A DNA stretch of 64,000 nucleotides from JANTGF01 sp963750735 (GCA_963750735.1 CAVVRY010000002.1:62001-126000), one strand, 5' to 3'. Numbered from the stretch's first letter, positions 54,214 through 64,000 are shown. Translations and numbers: made by a program. The notes: generated by a model from the sequence alone, not told the origin.

Positions 54214-55261
54214 TCAAAGTTTAATGCATGTATATATACTCGAGACATTAAACCCATTTTTCTGGACTTCTTGAGCCTGAGGACTTTGAGAATTTATAAC
54301 CGGATTCGTATGGTTAAAATGAATAAAGTAGATTTTCTTCTTTTCTTCGAAGCTCAAAGTGTTAAATTTTTTCATGCTTTCGCTAATGAAAGGATGTGGA
54401 ATCTCCGAAATATTGCGATTATTTACTTCTTCGGCATCAAAAAAAGTTCCGTCAATAAATGCATAATCAACTTTTGAAATTTCCTTAATGATGTCTAGTT
54501 CCCATTGTTCCCATTTATCAATATCTGGGATAAAAAGAACTTTTTTATTTGGTCCTACAATTATGAAATCCAACTGTTTCGGAATATTCGTCCCTGTGCG
54601 GTACTTCAAAAGGTATGAGCTTTAAGTTTGGCGTCAATGCAATTTCCTGCTGATTATTTAATTCCTGGATTGAAATATTGTTGTTTGTCACGAGTTGATC
54701 CCACGGCCCATTTTGCTCCAGGAATGATTTCATTCTATGCATTGCAAATACCGGAACTTTCTTTGCATTCATAGCTTCCTTTCCAAGGTACATTAGACCG
54801 GTATAGTGACCAATGTGTGCATGTGTTAATATAATTCCATCCGGAGTTTCTTTTTCACTAAAGGATGATAGTTTTTTAAGGATTTTTACTTGTTCAGTAA
54901 AGTCTGGTGTTGCATCAATAATAAAATTTTTCCCATGAATTGGATCAATAAGCCCCAGAGAAACCACTTTTCTACTGAAATCTGGATTTAAAAATAAATC
55001 CTTGCAACAGTCTTTTGTACAGGCGATGTGGGGAGAACCAGCATCCTGGATAGTACCAAGAACAACCAGCGAGATTTCATCAATGTTTAAATTTGAGAGC
55101 GGATCCTCATTGTGTGTATTTTGAGTTTCTGGATTTTCGCCAGAAGGTGCAGGTGATAAATCGATTTCTTTTCCTACAACCTCAATATTATCTTTTTGTC
55201 TGCTACTGCAAGCAGCAGCAAGAAAGAGAAGAATAACATAAATAAAAGGGAAAGGCTTCAT
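54214..55261 (-). CDS. PqqB-like metallo-beta-lactamase-fold lipoprotein (one-base frameshift)
   Basis: The N-terminus has a lipobox (AAAC near residue 18). The fold resembles PqqB/phosphoribosyl 1,2-cyclic phosphodiesterase relatives: VLGTIQDAGSPHIACTKDCC, then LTHAHIGHYTGL. Frame 1 ends VGFHNCRTK. Skipping one base near 54566-54575 restores VGF-IIVGPNKKVLFIPDIDKWEQW and continues to 54214, 348 aa. The tail contains FIDGTFFDAEE and FIHFNHTNP, expected metal ligands. The motif is HAHIGH, as in PqqB, instead of HxHxDH. Substrate unknown; no PQQ genes are nearby. Confidence 0.82.
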
Positions 55262-55275
55262 TCGTTAATTCGGGG

Positions 55276-57447
55276 TTAATTGAATAATTTATGGTGTCTC
55301 GCCATCCAATATGGAAGCAGAAAATAAGTTCCGGTTTCTTCTCTGGCCGCGCTTGATCCTGAGTCTAGTTTACGCGGGTTGGTATTCCATTTCGAAATTT
55401 GTCCTTCCGGGGTTGGAATTGGAACGGTAGCTTGTTTGTTTCCTCCCCGGTCAACCATTTCATCTATTGGTAAATCCCAGCGATGGCTGTTTTCCATTCT
55501 CCAGTCGATTAAATCCAAAGGATATAACTGAAGTTCCTCCCGGGCAATTTCCAGATTGCAATTTTTCTGGAGTGCAATACTAGCAATAATGTTCCACGCC
55601 GGTATTCTTTCGGGTTGCGAAACAGCCCATGTGCGCTCAATGCTTTTTTTGTAAATAGGCCAGTATTCATCATCGGTAGCATAACACGAAAGACTATAAT
55701 AAGGAAAATAGGTTAGGATATCATCGGAATGGCTATTCTCAAAAGGCGCATAAATCTTTGCCTGTAAAGTATTTTCTGCATAATGGTGTTTTTCAATTAA
55801 ATACCGATAAGTTTGTTCGTATTTTTGATTTCCGGTGATATAAACGGCTGCTTTAAGGAATGAAAGGATTTCCAGAGAGTATAGCCCTTTTTCATAAGCC
55901 CAGTTTTTTGAATAATTCAAAGAGTCAGGATGCCAAATTCCCCATCTTGTAGGTTTACCATCGTAATCAATTAAACAATAATCATTGTCAATAATGTGAT
56001 CCATTATTCTTTGTACCAGGTTTTTTACCCTAATTTTCATATTATCGTCAGCCACCAAGTCATAAAATATAGGGATGGCAAACATGTGGCCCACTATTTC
56101 ATCGGAACTGGTATCGTCCAGCCATTGCCATTTTTTATTGGGCGAAAGACGCCAAATTTTTGGATGTGGTGACCGTGATTGCTCCACACTGTCAGTGGCC
56201 AGGGCATATGACCTTGCTGGTAAGCCCGAAATACCAGTTACCGTTTCCAATCGTTCTAAGGCTTCATAAGTTCTTATAGCATTTTTCTTTGCCTCGGGAG
56301 ATTTTGTTACACCATACCTGAAACATTCGGCTGCAAGATAAGTGGATGTCCATAAGCCGTCGTTATCTTCATTGACCATTTTGCTTGAAGATATATCTCC
56401 TGGAACATCCAGGCGCGACAAATTTACCAGCCCACGCCTGTTATGACGCAAATCAATAATCTTTTCATAATCGGCGGCTTTTTCTTCCAGGGTCATTTCC
56501 ACTTTTTGTATCTGACTAATGCCGCCCGGAGTAGCAATCCATACAGTATACTCATCGATTGGAAGAATATCGTTGATTTTATTATCAGGTAACCAACGTT
56601 TTCCATGGTAATAGTGCCAATTTTCATCTTTTTTTATAGCTCCCTTATCTGTGGCAAACCAAAGAGTTTTCTGAAAAGACTTTATTTCAGTTGCCGGACC
56701 ATAAGGAAGCCCGTCAGTACCGCTCCACATCCAGTGTTGCCCGTTTTCTGCAATACAACCCACCGAAAATAGCCCGGAAAATAATAAGTCGTTGGTATTA
56801 TTGGGAATATGTAGACTGAAATATACTTCTTTAGTCCCCTTTGCCATTAAAAAATCATCCAGGTTTAACCACTCCTTTGATGTTCTTTTTAATAATCCTT
56901 TATTTGATGCTAACCAAAGATTATCACTTTTGTTTAGGGCAATTGAATTTATCCGCTTTCCTCGGGTAATCGCTTCTGTGCGCCATTTGCCGTTATATGA
57001 AAACATCCCATTTGAAGTGCCAATATGCAATGTTTTATCTTCCCAAAACAGGCATAAAATCGTATCGTTTTCTGCAGTTGAAGGCAAGGTGAATTTTACA
57101 GATCCCTCTTCATTCTGTATTGAATTAACGCTTGCCAGCCATACCTTTCCATTTGAATCGAGGGTTGCTATTACAAATCCTGTACCACAGGGTTTGCCAC
57201 TCCATTTCCCGTGACTAAACCTGTAAACCCCATTGGAAGTAACTGCAACAATTTTATTATGCTCGTGGAATAAACTAATTACATCTTTACCGGCTTTTTC
57301 GGGCAAAAGAATATCGATTTTTATTTCCTGATAATAACTGTCACCTGCTAACTGTGCTTTTGTACTTATTATATTGAAAAATACGAAAGCTACTATGATG
57401 AAATCTTTTTGTCTCAAGAATTTCATTATATATAATTTCATTGACAT
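55276..57447 (-). CDS. Exported beta-propeller plus alpha-toroid protein
   Basis: 723 aa with a signal peptide (about 10-31, IIVAFVFFNIISTKAQ). The N-terminal part (about 40-310) is made of Reg_prop-like units (ISLFHEHNKIVAVTSNGVYRF, LWLASNKGLLKR, VWIATPGGISQI), as in sensor histidine kinases but with no kinase after it. The C-terminal part (about 340-715) is helical and rich in Trp and Tyr (LWTSTYLAAECFRYG, RTWAVSQPERIPAWN), like alpha/alpha-toroid glycan-active enzymes. No known family covers both halves. It may be a surface glycan-binding or -degrading protein. Confidence 0.75.
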   Translation of the reverse strand: MSMKLYIMKFLRQKDFIIVAFVFFNIISTKAQLAGDSYYQEIKIDILLPEKAGKDVISLFHEHNKIVAVTSNGVYRFSHGKWSGKPCGTGFVIATLDSNGKVWLASVNSIQNEEGSVKFTLPSTAENDTILCLFWEDKTLHIGTSNGMFSYNGKWRTEAITRGKRINSIALNKSDNLWLASNKGLLKRTSKEWLNLDDFLMAKGTKEVYFSLHIPNNTNDLLFSGLFSVGCIAENGQHWMWSGTDGLPYGPATEIKSFQKTLWFATDKGAIKKDENWHYYHGKRWLPDNKINDILPIDEYTVWIATPGGISQIQKVEMTLEEKAADYEKIIDLRHNRRGLVNLSRLDVPGDISSSKMVNEDNDGLWTSTYLAAECFRYGVTKSPEAKKNAIRTYEALERLETVTGISGLPARSYALATDSVEQSRSPHPKIWRLSPNKKWQWLDDTSSDEIVGHMFAIPIFYDLVADDNMKIRVKNLVQRIMDHIIDNDYCLIDYDGKPTRWGIWHPDSLNYSKNWAYEKGLYSLEILSFLKAAVYITGNQKYEQTYRYLIEKHHYAENTLQAKIYAPFENSHSDDILTYFPYYSLSCYATDDEYWPIYKKSIERTWAVSQPERIPAWNIIASIALQKNCNLEIAREELQLYPLDLIDWRMENSHRWDLPIDEMVDRGGNKQATVPIPTPEGQISKWNTNPRKLDSGSSAAREETGTYFLLPYWMARHHKLFN

Positions 57448-57474
57448 AAAAATATTTTCAAAAAGGATTAATAT

Positions 57475-58908
57475 CTACCTATTTATCTTGGGAGAATAAT
57501 TTCCATGACTTTTAAATCGATAAACATAACCATTTTCATCCCGTTCAAATATTAGTTTTTCACCCAACTCTCCATCCTCCCTTACTCTTTGAAAAGTATC
57601 CTTTTCAATATGTTTATAAATAGTCATTGATTCGTCAGGAGAATTTGAGGGTAAAGTCATAGTTACTAATTTTCCCTGCCAGGGATGAACGTAAACCTCA
57701 CTCCACCATGGCTGTTGGCTGTAATATCCAAGGTATTCATTTAAATCTACTTGAATCTTCTCATCTACTTTTTCGGAAGATTTTACTTTTTCCATAATTT
57801 CTAAAATCCCCTGAGAATATTTTCCGGGGTTTGCACCACTTGCATTTATCATTACCGCATAAGCTCGTTTACTTTTCGGATAAATATTTAATACGGATCT
57901 ATAACCAGGGCAGCTTCCACCATGCCCAACAACAGTATTTCCATCCCCATCTTTTCTGACTGAGAACCCAAGTCCCCATGTTAATTTCCAATCCGGGTTT
58001 GTCCAATGAACTCTCTGCATGTTCTTAAGAGTGGAAGGTTTTAATATTTCGGTGAGAGTCGAATCCAGCAATCGAAACTGCCAGGATGCAAATTTTCCAA
58101 GGTCTACAACATTTGATGAAAATCCAGCAGCAGGCTTGATTCCTTTGGCGTGGAATAAATTTACCTTCTCGCGTTCCAATTTGCGATTAATAGAGCTATA
58201 ACCAATTGCCAGTTGATTTCCATACAGAGACTCGGGCAATTCAGGTCGGGTATTCTTTAATTTCAGTGGATTCAGAATATTTTGAGTAACATATTCATCG
58301 AATGTTTGTCCTGATATTTCCTCAACAATTTCTCCCAATAAAGTAAGTCCAAGGTTACTGTATTGAAAATAGGTTGAAGAAGGATACAGGGTTTTTTGCT
58401 CCCCCAATTTTGATTTAACCTGTTCCTCGGTTGGAAATGGAAAATCCGGTCCGGTCCAATAGGGGTAAGCTGCTTCCCTTGGTAAGCCAGAGGAGTGTGT
58501 CAATAAGGATCTAACAGTAATAGATCCACTTTCAGGATACTTCTGTTCAAGATTATACCAGGGCAGTAGCTCATTCACCGAATCATCAAGCCTTAGTTTG
58601 CCCTCATCAAATAATTTCATAATTGCAACAGAGGTAAATAGCTTTGAGATGGAACAAATACTAAATAATGTTGACGGTTCTGCCTTAACATTCTCCTCTT
58701 TATTGGCCATTCCAAAACCACCCTTCCATAATACTTCCTGATCCTCAACAACAATAGCTGTAATTCCGGGGAGTTGTTCAAAATCTTTTTGAGCCTCTAA
58801 CCAGACTTCAATTAAGTGAAAGGCTTCGGAATAATCTTTTTTATCTTCTTGCGGTAAAGCATTAAAGAATATAGAAAAAAGAAAAACTATGATGATTAAT
58901 TTTTTCAT
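57475..58908 (-). CDS. Class C beta-lactamase-family serine hydrolase
   Basis: 477 aa with a signal peptide (about 1-19). The catalytic motifs of the S12 family are present: SxxK as SISK (S86-K89), YSN in FQYSNLGLTLLGEI, and HGG in VVGHGGSCPGYRS replacing KTG. A C-terminal beta domain (about 385-477) follows. It is likely a periplasmic D-amino peptidase or esterase rather than a true beta-lactamase. It lies between the propeller/toroid and tricorn-type genes. Confidence 0.9.
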   Translation of the reverse strand: MKKLIIIVFLFSIFFNALPQEDKKDYSEAFHLIEVWLEAQKDFEQLPGITAIVVEDQEVLWKGGFGMANKEENVKAEPSTLFSICSISKLFTSVAIMKLFDEGKLRLDDSVNELLPWYNLEQKYPESGSITVRSLLTHSSGLPREAAYPYWTGPDFPFPTEEQVKSKLGEQKTLYPSSTYFQYSNLGLTLLGEIVEEISGQTFDEYVTQNILNPLKLKNTRPELPESLYGNQLAIGYSSINRKLEREKVNLFHAKGIKPAAGFSSNVVDLGKFASWQFRLLDSTLTEILKPSTLKNMQRVHWTNPDWKLTWGLGFSVRKDGDGNTVVGHGGSCPGYRSVLNIYPKSKRAYAVMINASGANPGKYSQGILEIMEKVKSSEKVDEKIQVDLNEYLGYYSQQPWWSEVYVHPWQGKLVTMTLPSNSPDESMTIYKHIEKDTFQRVREDGELGEKLIFERDENGYVYRFKSHGNYSPKINR

Positions 58909-59053
58909 GATTTTATCTATTTAAGAAGTATTTATAAACTCTTAATTATACCATTCGTTTGAATTATCTCACCAATTCTTACCGCAAGTCAATTTTTCAA
59001 CTTGTGGATATGGCAATATTTGTTTAAAAAACTTTTTTTCTTTTACCCAGTTT

Positions 59054-62000
59054 TTATTTTTGAATAGCTGGTATTGGAAAAGGTGGTGGAGTCACTTTAA
59101 TTTCACCCTGTTTCTCAAGCAATAATAATGCCTCTTTTACCGCCCTTTCAAGCTGAGGATCAATACCCTTTGTGAGAGATACTGCATCCTGACGGACCTC
59201 AATATCTGGGGACACGCCCTCGTTTTCAGCAACCCACTTATTATTAATGGGATCAAAAACAGCATTATCAGGTGCCGTGAGTGCTCCTCCATCAACTAAA
59301 CTATAATGTACAGAAGATTTAACCAGTCCACCCCATGTTCTGCTACCAATTAGTGGTCCAACCTTTTGTTGCCGGAATACCCATGGGAAAAAATCACCAC
59401 CTGATCCGGCCATTTCATTTATAAGTAAAACTTTGGGACCTAGAATTCCAGCCGGAAGCCTCATTGGAATACCATAAGGAACCTCATTTGTGAGTGAAGC
59501 ACGCAAGCTCCTGGTCATTAAATCCACCATATAATCATCTAACAATCCACCGCCATTAAACCGTTCATCGATTACAGCACCCTGCTTATCCTGCTGAGCA
59601 AAGAAATACCGGTTAAAGGAAACAAACCCTGGTCCACCTGTATTGGGGACCCAGACATACGCTAATTTGCCATCTGATAGTTTGTCAACCAGGCGCCGGT
59701 TATCCTCAACCCATGCTCTTTGCCTTAAAGAATTCTCACTTCGAATTGGTTTAACTATTTCTTTCTTTGCCCCTTCAAATTCAGGCTTTTTATTAATGTG
59801 AAGTACTGTCTGGCGTCCGGAAGTTCCATCTAAATACTGATATGGATTATCTTTATCTGTAAGCTCATTGCCATTTATTCCTACCAGATAATAACCTTCC
59901 TGAATATCCAAACCCGGCTGATCAAGAGGACCTGTTAACTCTGGATTCCAACTTTCCGTAGTAAATATTCTGGTAATTTTCCAACGATTATTTTCTGCAA
60001 CAAGATCAGCACCAAGTAAACCCACCAAAGAATTATCAACTTTAGGAAAATCACCACCAAAAACAAAGCTGTGTCCAACTGAGAGTTCACCATTTACCTG
60101 ATCTAAAATATAGGAAAGGTCGGTACGATGTTTAACATAAGGAATTAGTGGAGAATAACGATCATAAACTTTCATCCAATCGCGGCCATGCATATTAGGA
60201 TCATAAAAATAATCTCGTTCGTAGCGCCAGGCTTCTTTAAAGATTTGCTGCCATTCATCCATCCTGTTAAGTTTCATCTGCAGATTCACCTTGAGAGTTT
60301 TTCCGTCCTTCCCATTAGGTTTTGATGTAGCCATCACTTTCCATGCTCCATTTACTTTTGCCAGCATTTGTTTGCCATCAGTTGAAACAGAAACCTGGCT
60401 TGCTCCATCAATAAATTCTTTGGCTTCCCGTTCCTTAAGGGTAAATTTCTGCAAAGTCAGGCCCCTGCTATTTGGTTTTGATTCTCCAATAAATATTGAT
60501 CCCGCAGGACCAGCTATTGTAAATCTATAGTTACGCTTTGGAATGGGTAGGGGTATAGTTCTGCGCTCAATGCCATCAAAATCAATTTTAATTTTTTTGG
60601 TCTCTTTTACATCAGATTTTTTAGAATCCTTTTCATCTTTTTTATTTTTTGACTTTTTGCCTTCCTTATCGTCTTTAGCAATTGTAGTATCATTTTCCTC
60701 CTTTTTAGGAGCTTCCTCCTCATCACTTCTGGGTTTAAAAGGAGACGGATCTTCTTTTACAAGATTGATAACATAAGCAGCGTAAACAGGATCGGAGGTC
60801 ATTGATGTAGTATTCGCCCAACCGGAACCCAGAGCCACATCTGTACTGGCCAAAAAATATAGATGTTTTGTGTCCATATCCCAGGCGGGAGAAAAAGCAT
60901 CAGCAAAAGAATTTGTTAATGCACTTACCTTACTATCTTTTTGTGACCAGAGCATAATACGCCTAAAGTTGTTGGTTCCGGCTTTAGAATATGCAAGCCA
61001 TTTGGAATCAGTTGACCACGTAAGCCCAAGAGACCCTCTTTCAAGATTATTTCCTCCAACATCTGCAGTTTGAACGTTGCCTGATTCAACTTCTACAATT
61101 CTAATTCTCACATCATCATCAACAAATGCAATATACTTCCCGTCAGGCGACCAGGTTGGTTCCCATGCCATTTTGGATTCACCGATAGAAATACTCCTTG
61201 GCTTTGATAAACCATCCTGTTCAGCTATCATTAATGAATAGCCTTCTCCACCTGCATCGGAGAACCATGCAACCTGACTTCCTTTTGGAGACCAGACTGG
61301 AGACCGGTCGGCAGCATCAGAACTCTGAGTAATATTTCTGGCATCACCATGCTCAACAGGAATGGTAAAAATCTCACCCCTGGATTGCATAATTGCCCTT
61401 TTCCCTGATGGTGATAAAGAAGCGTTACCAGCGTTATTACTAACATCTTTCCATTTTGTTTCAGCCCATGGAAAATCGCCTGAAAGAGAAATACTTAATT
61501 GATCGCTAGCCTCTGCTGACATATCAATCATATGCAGGTAACCATTTTGTTCAAAAGCAAGATTGTTATCTCTGCCAGATAACCATTTTACATCTGTTCC
61601 AACATATTTTGTAACCTGCTTTAAATCACCTGTTTTAGGAGAATAAGACCAGATATTCATTGTCCAATCTCTGTCTGAGAGGAAATATATGTTATCACCA
61701 ATCCACAAAGGCTGTATATCAGTAGTTCGTTCATTGGGCAGCAAAATTTCGCTAAAATCATTAAGATCCAGTATTATAAGTGGAGTATTTTGCCCCCCTC
61801 TATATGCTCTCCATTCTACGTCCCAGCGACGAACCCTATCAATGATAATTTTTTTACCATCCGGTGCGAAAGAGCCATTTGTACCCCACTGTGACGAGAG
61901 AAGAGTTGCAGGGCCACCCTTGTAAGAAATTGTCCACAAACGATCATAAGAGGTGGGTGCAGTATTTCTTGTAGATGAAAAAAGTACTTTTTGACCATCT

Positions 62001-62344
62001 GGTGTCCAGCCGCGTGATTTGCAAGGACTTGGATGCCAGGTAAGCCTGGTTGGATCTCCTCCTTTAATGGAAACTGTATAAACAGCACTTGATCCTGACC
62101 GGTTAGAAGTAAATGCAATCATTTTCCCATCGGGAGAAAAATGAGGATCACTTTCTACGGCTGCAGTACTTGTAAGCCGCAAAGTTGTTTGGGATGTAAA
62201 ATCCGAAACCCAGAGATCGCCACCATAAACGAAAGCAATATGCGTTGAACTGATAGTTGGTTGTCGAAGCAACCGGGTGCCCTGAGAAAAAGCTGAAGTT
62301 ATTATTAAAGAAATAATAGCCGAAATAATTAGTATTTTTTTCAT
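59054..62344 (-). CDS. Tricorn-type protease
   Basis: 1096 aa with a signal peptide (1-21, IIT-SAFSQ). N-terminal six- and seven-bladed PD40/WD-like propellers (about 25-530) show repeats such as FSPDGKMIAFTSNRSG and WSPDGKYIAFVDDD. A charged Lys/Glu linker (about 535-585) follows, then a helical region, a PDZ domain (about 785-850) and an S41-type protease core. The active site is visible: SVGHSF (histidine near 756) and the nucleophile in MAGSGGDFFPW (near 978). It should degrade peptides released by larger proteases. Unlike archaeal tricorn, it is predicted to be exported. Confidence 0.93.
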   Translation of the reverse strand: MKKILIISAIISLIITSAFSQGTRLLRQPTISSTHIAFVYGGDLWVSDFTSQTTLRLTSTAAVESDPHFSPDGKMIAFTSNRSGSSAVYTVSIKGGDPTRLTWHPSPCKSRGWTPDGQKVLFSSTRNTAPTSYDRLWTISYKGGPATLLSSQWGTNGSFAPDGKKIIIDRVRRWDVEWRAYRGGQNTPLIILDLNDFSEILLPNERTTDIQPLWIGDNIYFLSDRDWTMNIWSYSPKTGDLKQVTKYVGTDVKWLSGRDNNLAFEQNGYLHMIDMSAEASDQLSISLSGDFPWAETKWKDVSNNAGNASLSPSGKRAIMQSRGEIFTIPVEHGDARNITQSSDAADRSPVWSPKGSQVAWFSDAGGEGYSLMIAEQDGLSKPRSISIGESKMAWEPTWSPDGKYIAFVDDDVRIRIVEVESGNVQTADVGGNNLERGSLGLTWSTDSKWLAYSKAGTNNFRRIMLWSQKDSKVSALTNSFADAFSPAWDMDTKHLYFLASTDVALGSGWANTTSMTSDPVYAAYVINLVKEDPSPFKPRSDEEEAPKKEENDTTIAKDDKEGKKSKNKKDEKDSKKSDVKETKKIKIDFDGIERRTIPLPIPKRNYRFTIAGPAGSIFIGESKPNSRGLTLQKFTLKEREAKEFIDGASQVSVSTDGKQMLAKVNGAWKVMATSKPNGKDGKTLKVNLQMKLNRMDEWQQIFKEAWRYERDYFYDPNMHGRDWMKVYDRYSPLIPYVKHRTDLSYILDQVNGELSVGHSFVFGGDFPKVDNSLVGLLGADLVAENNRWKITRIFTTESWNPELTGPLDQPGLDIQEGYYLVGINGNELTDKDNPYQYLDGTSGRQTVLHINKKPEFEGAKKEIVKPIRSENSLRQRAWVEDNRRLVDKLSDGKLAYVWVPNTGGPGFVSFNRYFFAQQDKQGAVIDERFNGGGLLDDYMVDLMTRSLRASLTNEVPYGIPMRLPAGILGPKVLLINEMAGSGGDFFPWVFRQQKVGPLIGSRTWGGLVKSSVHYSLVDGGALTAPDNAVFDPINNKWVAENEGVSPDIEVRQDAVSLTKGIDPQLERAVKEALLLLEKQGEIKVTPPPFPIPAIQK

Positions 62345-62382
62345 AGTTTGATTGGATTATGTAATTGCTTCTATTGAGATAC

Positions 62383-64000
62383 TTATTTTAGATTTTGTGA
62401 CCAATGTGCCATCATTATAATTGATCCGGCAGTGCCATCCATCGTTGGTTCGTTGGTTGAATAATCACCAATATCATCGTGGTAAACAACATATTTATTT
62501 TGCAAATGTTCAAATTCGTCGGGATTAAAAAGAGTCAAGCCCTTCAAAGAATTAAAAATAGAAGAAAATACCGGACCGTCAATCAATCCCCCTGGTACTT
62601 CCAGTTTTTTTAATGCCCAGATACTTGTATGAACATCAACAGGATATTCACCACCTTCCGGAATGCCTGTAAACATTGATGTTCCCCAGGGATTTTTTCC
62701 AAATAGCCAGTCTCTTTGACTGAGCATAAATTTTTGATACTGATTATCTCCTGTCATTTTTTCATACAGGATTAGTTGTGTAATAAGACTGGTAAGTAAA
62801 TTATTTGAGCACCAGATAAATGGTATCCCTATTGCATATGGATTGTTCAGTGACTTTTTAAAAGTATATTCAATACCATTTAAATAATAAGCAGCCAAAG
62901 TCTCTTTAAATGTTTCATCTACCAGATTATACAAAACAAAATGGCCGAGGTTAACAAAAGGATAATATTGATAATGAGCTGCAGAATCTAAATTCATCCA
63001 GGATACTGTGTTGGCTTTAAGGGCGTATTTTTTGGCATCTTCCAGATAGGATTTTTTACCAGTAGTTTTAAAAAGTTCTGCTGCTCCCCATTCCATATCA
63101 TCTGCCCAGGTTTCTTCAGTATATCTATAAGGTGCACCATAAGAGTTTCCCTGTTGAAAGCCTTCATTTTCTATAGCTAATTTATACAAAGATTGAGCTG
63201 CATCAAGGCATTTTTCAGAGTAACTTTCATCATTTAAATATTCCTTCCAAATGCGCGCTGCCAGTGCCATTGCTGCCGCAGATCTTCCAGCCAAATTCGC
63301 AATACCTGTGGCTTCACTTTTATATTCCCTAAGACCCTGGGGTTCTCCTGTTGCAAAATATGCAACACGATAACTATTTGATCCCCACCCATAATCTGAG
63401 GGATCATTATCTGGCATCTTCCATCCAATGTGGTCACGGTCATCGGCTACCTGGTGAAAAAGCTGGGTAGGTGTAGGGTGAAGTTTGTGAATCCAGTCAA
63501 GACCCCACTTCGCTTCATCTAAAACATCAGGAATGTTATTTGGAAATGGTTGACCCAGTGCATTAACATTATCTGCAAATCTATCTGGGTATAACTCAAA
63601 AGCCAATAACATGTGGGCAGTTGCATAGCTGCTGGTTATCAGATATTTTAGCTGATCTCCAGCATCATGCCATCCTCCACTTACATCAATAAAAGTTGAA
63701 TCAGGCATTGGGCCAAACATTGATCGCCCATCTTTCTGATGACAGACTATATCCAGGGAGGGATTGTATCCACACCGTTGCTGGCGCATAAATTCCAACA
63801 AATTATCGGTTTGGTTTTGATATGCATTTAGCGAGATGTTAAAAGCCTGGGACTTACTTTTTGATTTCTTTCCCTCAATATGGTAATTACCAGGCATTAT
63901 TACCTGTGAAAAGTCAATTTCATAATAATATTTAAAAGTTCCCCAGCCCTTTGCTTTTGATTTGGTTGGTTTGATTGTAGCAATTATTGAATTATCAACC
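62383..64000 (-). CDS. Glycoside hydrolase family 9 enzyme, 5' end outside window
   Basis: The frame stays open to the right edge: 63898-64000 continues upstream as KGWGTFKYYYEIDFSQVI, so the protein starts beyond the window. The last part of an N-terminal Ig-like (CelD_N-type) domain is visible (SQVIMPGNYHIE). The GH9 catalytic domain follows, with the base motif DVSGGWHDAGDQL and the acid in DYSTNEPTMDGTAG near the C-terminus. It should hydrolyse beta-1,4-glucans or related polymers. The order sialidase, propeller/toroid, tricorn and GH9 suggests a glycoprotein or polysaccharide scavenging locus. Confidence 0.92.
   Translation of the reverse strand, partial: VDNSIIATIKPTKSKAKGWGTFKYYYEIDFSQVIMPGNYHIEGKKSKSKSQAFNISLNAYQNQTDNLLEFMRQQRCGYNPSLDIVCHQKDGRSMFGPMPDSTFIDVSGGWHDAGDQLKYLITSSYATAHMLLAFELYPDRFADNVNALGQPFPNNIPDVLDEAKWGLDWIHKLHPTPTQLFHQVADDRDHIGWKMPDNDPSDYGWGSNSYRVAYFATGEPQGLREYKSEATGIANLAGRSAAAMALAARIWKEYLNDESYSEKCLDAAQSLYKLAIENEGFQQGNSYGAPYRYTEETWADDMEWGAAELFKTTGKKSYLEDAKKYALKANTVSWMNLDSAAHYQYYPFVNLGHFVLYNLVDETFKETLAAYYLNGIEYTFKKSLNNPYAIGIPFIWCSNNLLTSLITQLILYEKMTGDNQYQKFMLSQRDWLFGKNPWGTSMFTGIPEGGEYPVDVHTSIWALKKLEVPGGLIDGPVFSSIFNSLKGLTLFNPDEFEHLQNKYVVYHDDIGDYSTNEPTMDGTAGSIIMMAHWSQNLK

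Overview
The window looks like a chromosomal segment of a low-GC member of the Bacteroidota, probably of the Bacteroidales/Marinilabiliales type. The evidence is: repeated -7 promoter boxes of the Bacteroidota form TAnnTTTG; phylum-typical families (DUF4271, DUF4292, PF17131 LolA-like); phylum-typical gene orders (dtd-mazG-deoC, DUF4271-hemD-rnpA-yidD-S41, TPR-DUF4292-EnvC); and many GTG/TTG starts without strong ribosome binding sites. The species cannot be named from the sequence alone.

Layout. 1-0.6 kb: 3' part of a ParB-like gene. 0.75-8.1 kb: a TetR-controlled envelope cassette with a LolA-like carrier, three FtsX-type permeases, one ABC ATPase and an outer-membrane barrel. 8.3-12.1 kb: M14 carboxypeptidase, coiled-coil membrane protein, PPi-type phosphofructokinase and methyltransferase. 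12.1-13.0 kb: a REP-associated transposase between inverted REP copies. 13.0-19.6 kb: housekeeping genes on the + strand (dtd, mazG-like, deoC, DUF4271, hemD, rnpA, yidD, ferredoxin, S41 protease). 19.8-38.5 kb: mostly minus-strand housekeeping (moaD, polA, queD, arsR-type regulator, uvrC, adenine deaminase, mnmG, ybeY, RsbW-like kinase, EnvC-like, DUF4292, TPR lipoprotein, flippase, CDF transporter), with a + strand prenyl synthase and a 600-bp repeat-filled gap. 38.6-47.5 kb: mixed strands (PPIase, pheS, OsmC, Crp/Fnr, ruvB, MORN protein, nadA, rpiB, Rrf2). 47.7-64 kb: a scavenging region on the minus strand with NagB, an Nramp-like transporter lacking metal motifs, a sialidase, metallo-beta-lactamase-fold proteins, a propeller/toroid protein, a class C-like serine hydrolase, a tricorn-type protease and a GH9 glycosidase that runs off the right edge.

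Most interesting signals. (1) The TetR regulator of the envelope cassette carries a textbook 12-residue EF-hand calcium loop in its ligand-binding domain, and two identical-architecture 18-bp operators bracket its promoter. Together with the LolA-like/FtsX x3/ATPase/barrel genes this suggests a dedicated, possibly calcium-responsive, envelope lipid or lipoprotein export system. (2) A perfect 16-bp parS palindrome sits between mnmG and the adenine deaminase gene, with a near-match in polA. (3) A RAYT transposase is flanked by inverted copies of its presumed REP. (4) An Nramp homologue without the DPGN/MPH metal motifs lies between a sialidase and nagB. (5) Nine unrelated genes are each broken by exactly one extra base. 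That is best read as an insertion-biased sequence artefact, so these genes are annotated over their full repaired span.

No rRNA, tRNA or CRISPR array was recognised by eye.
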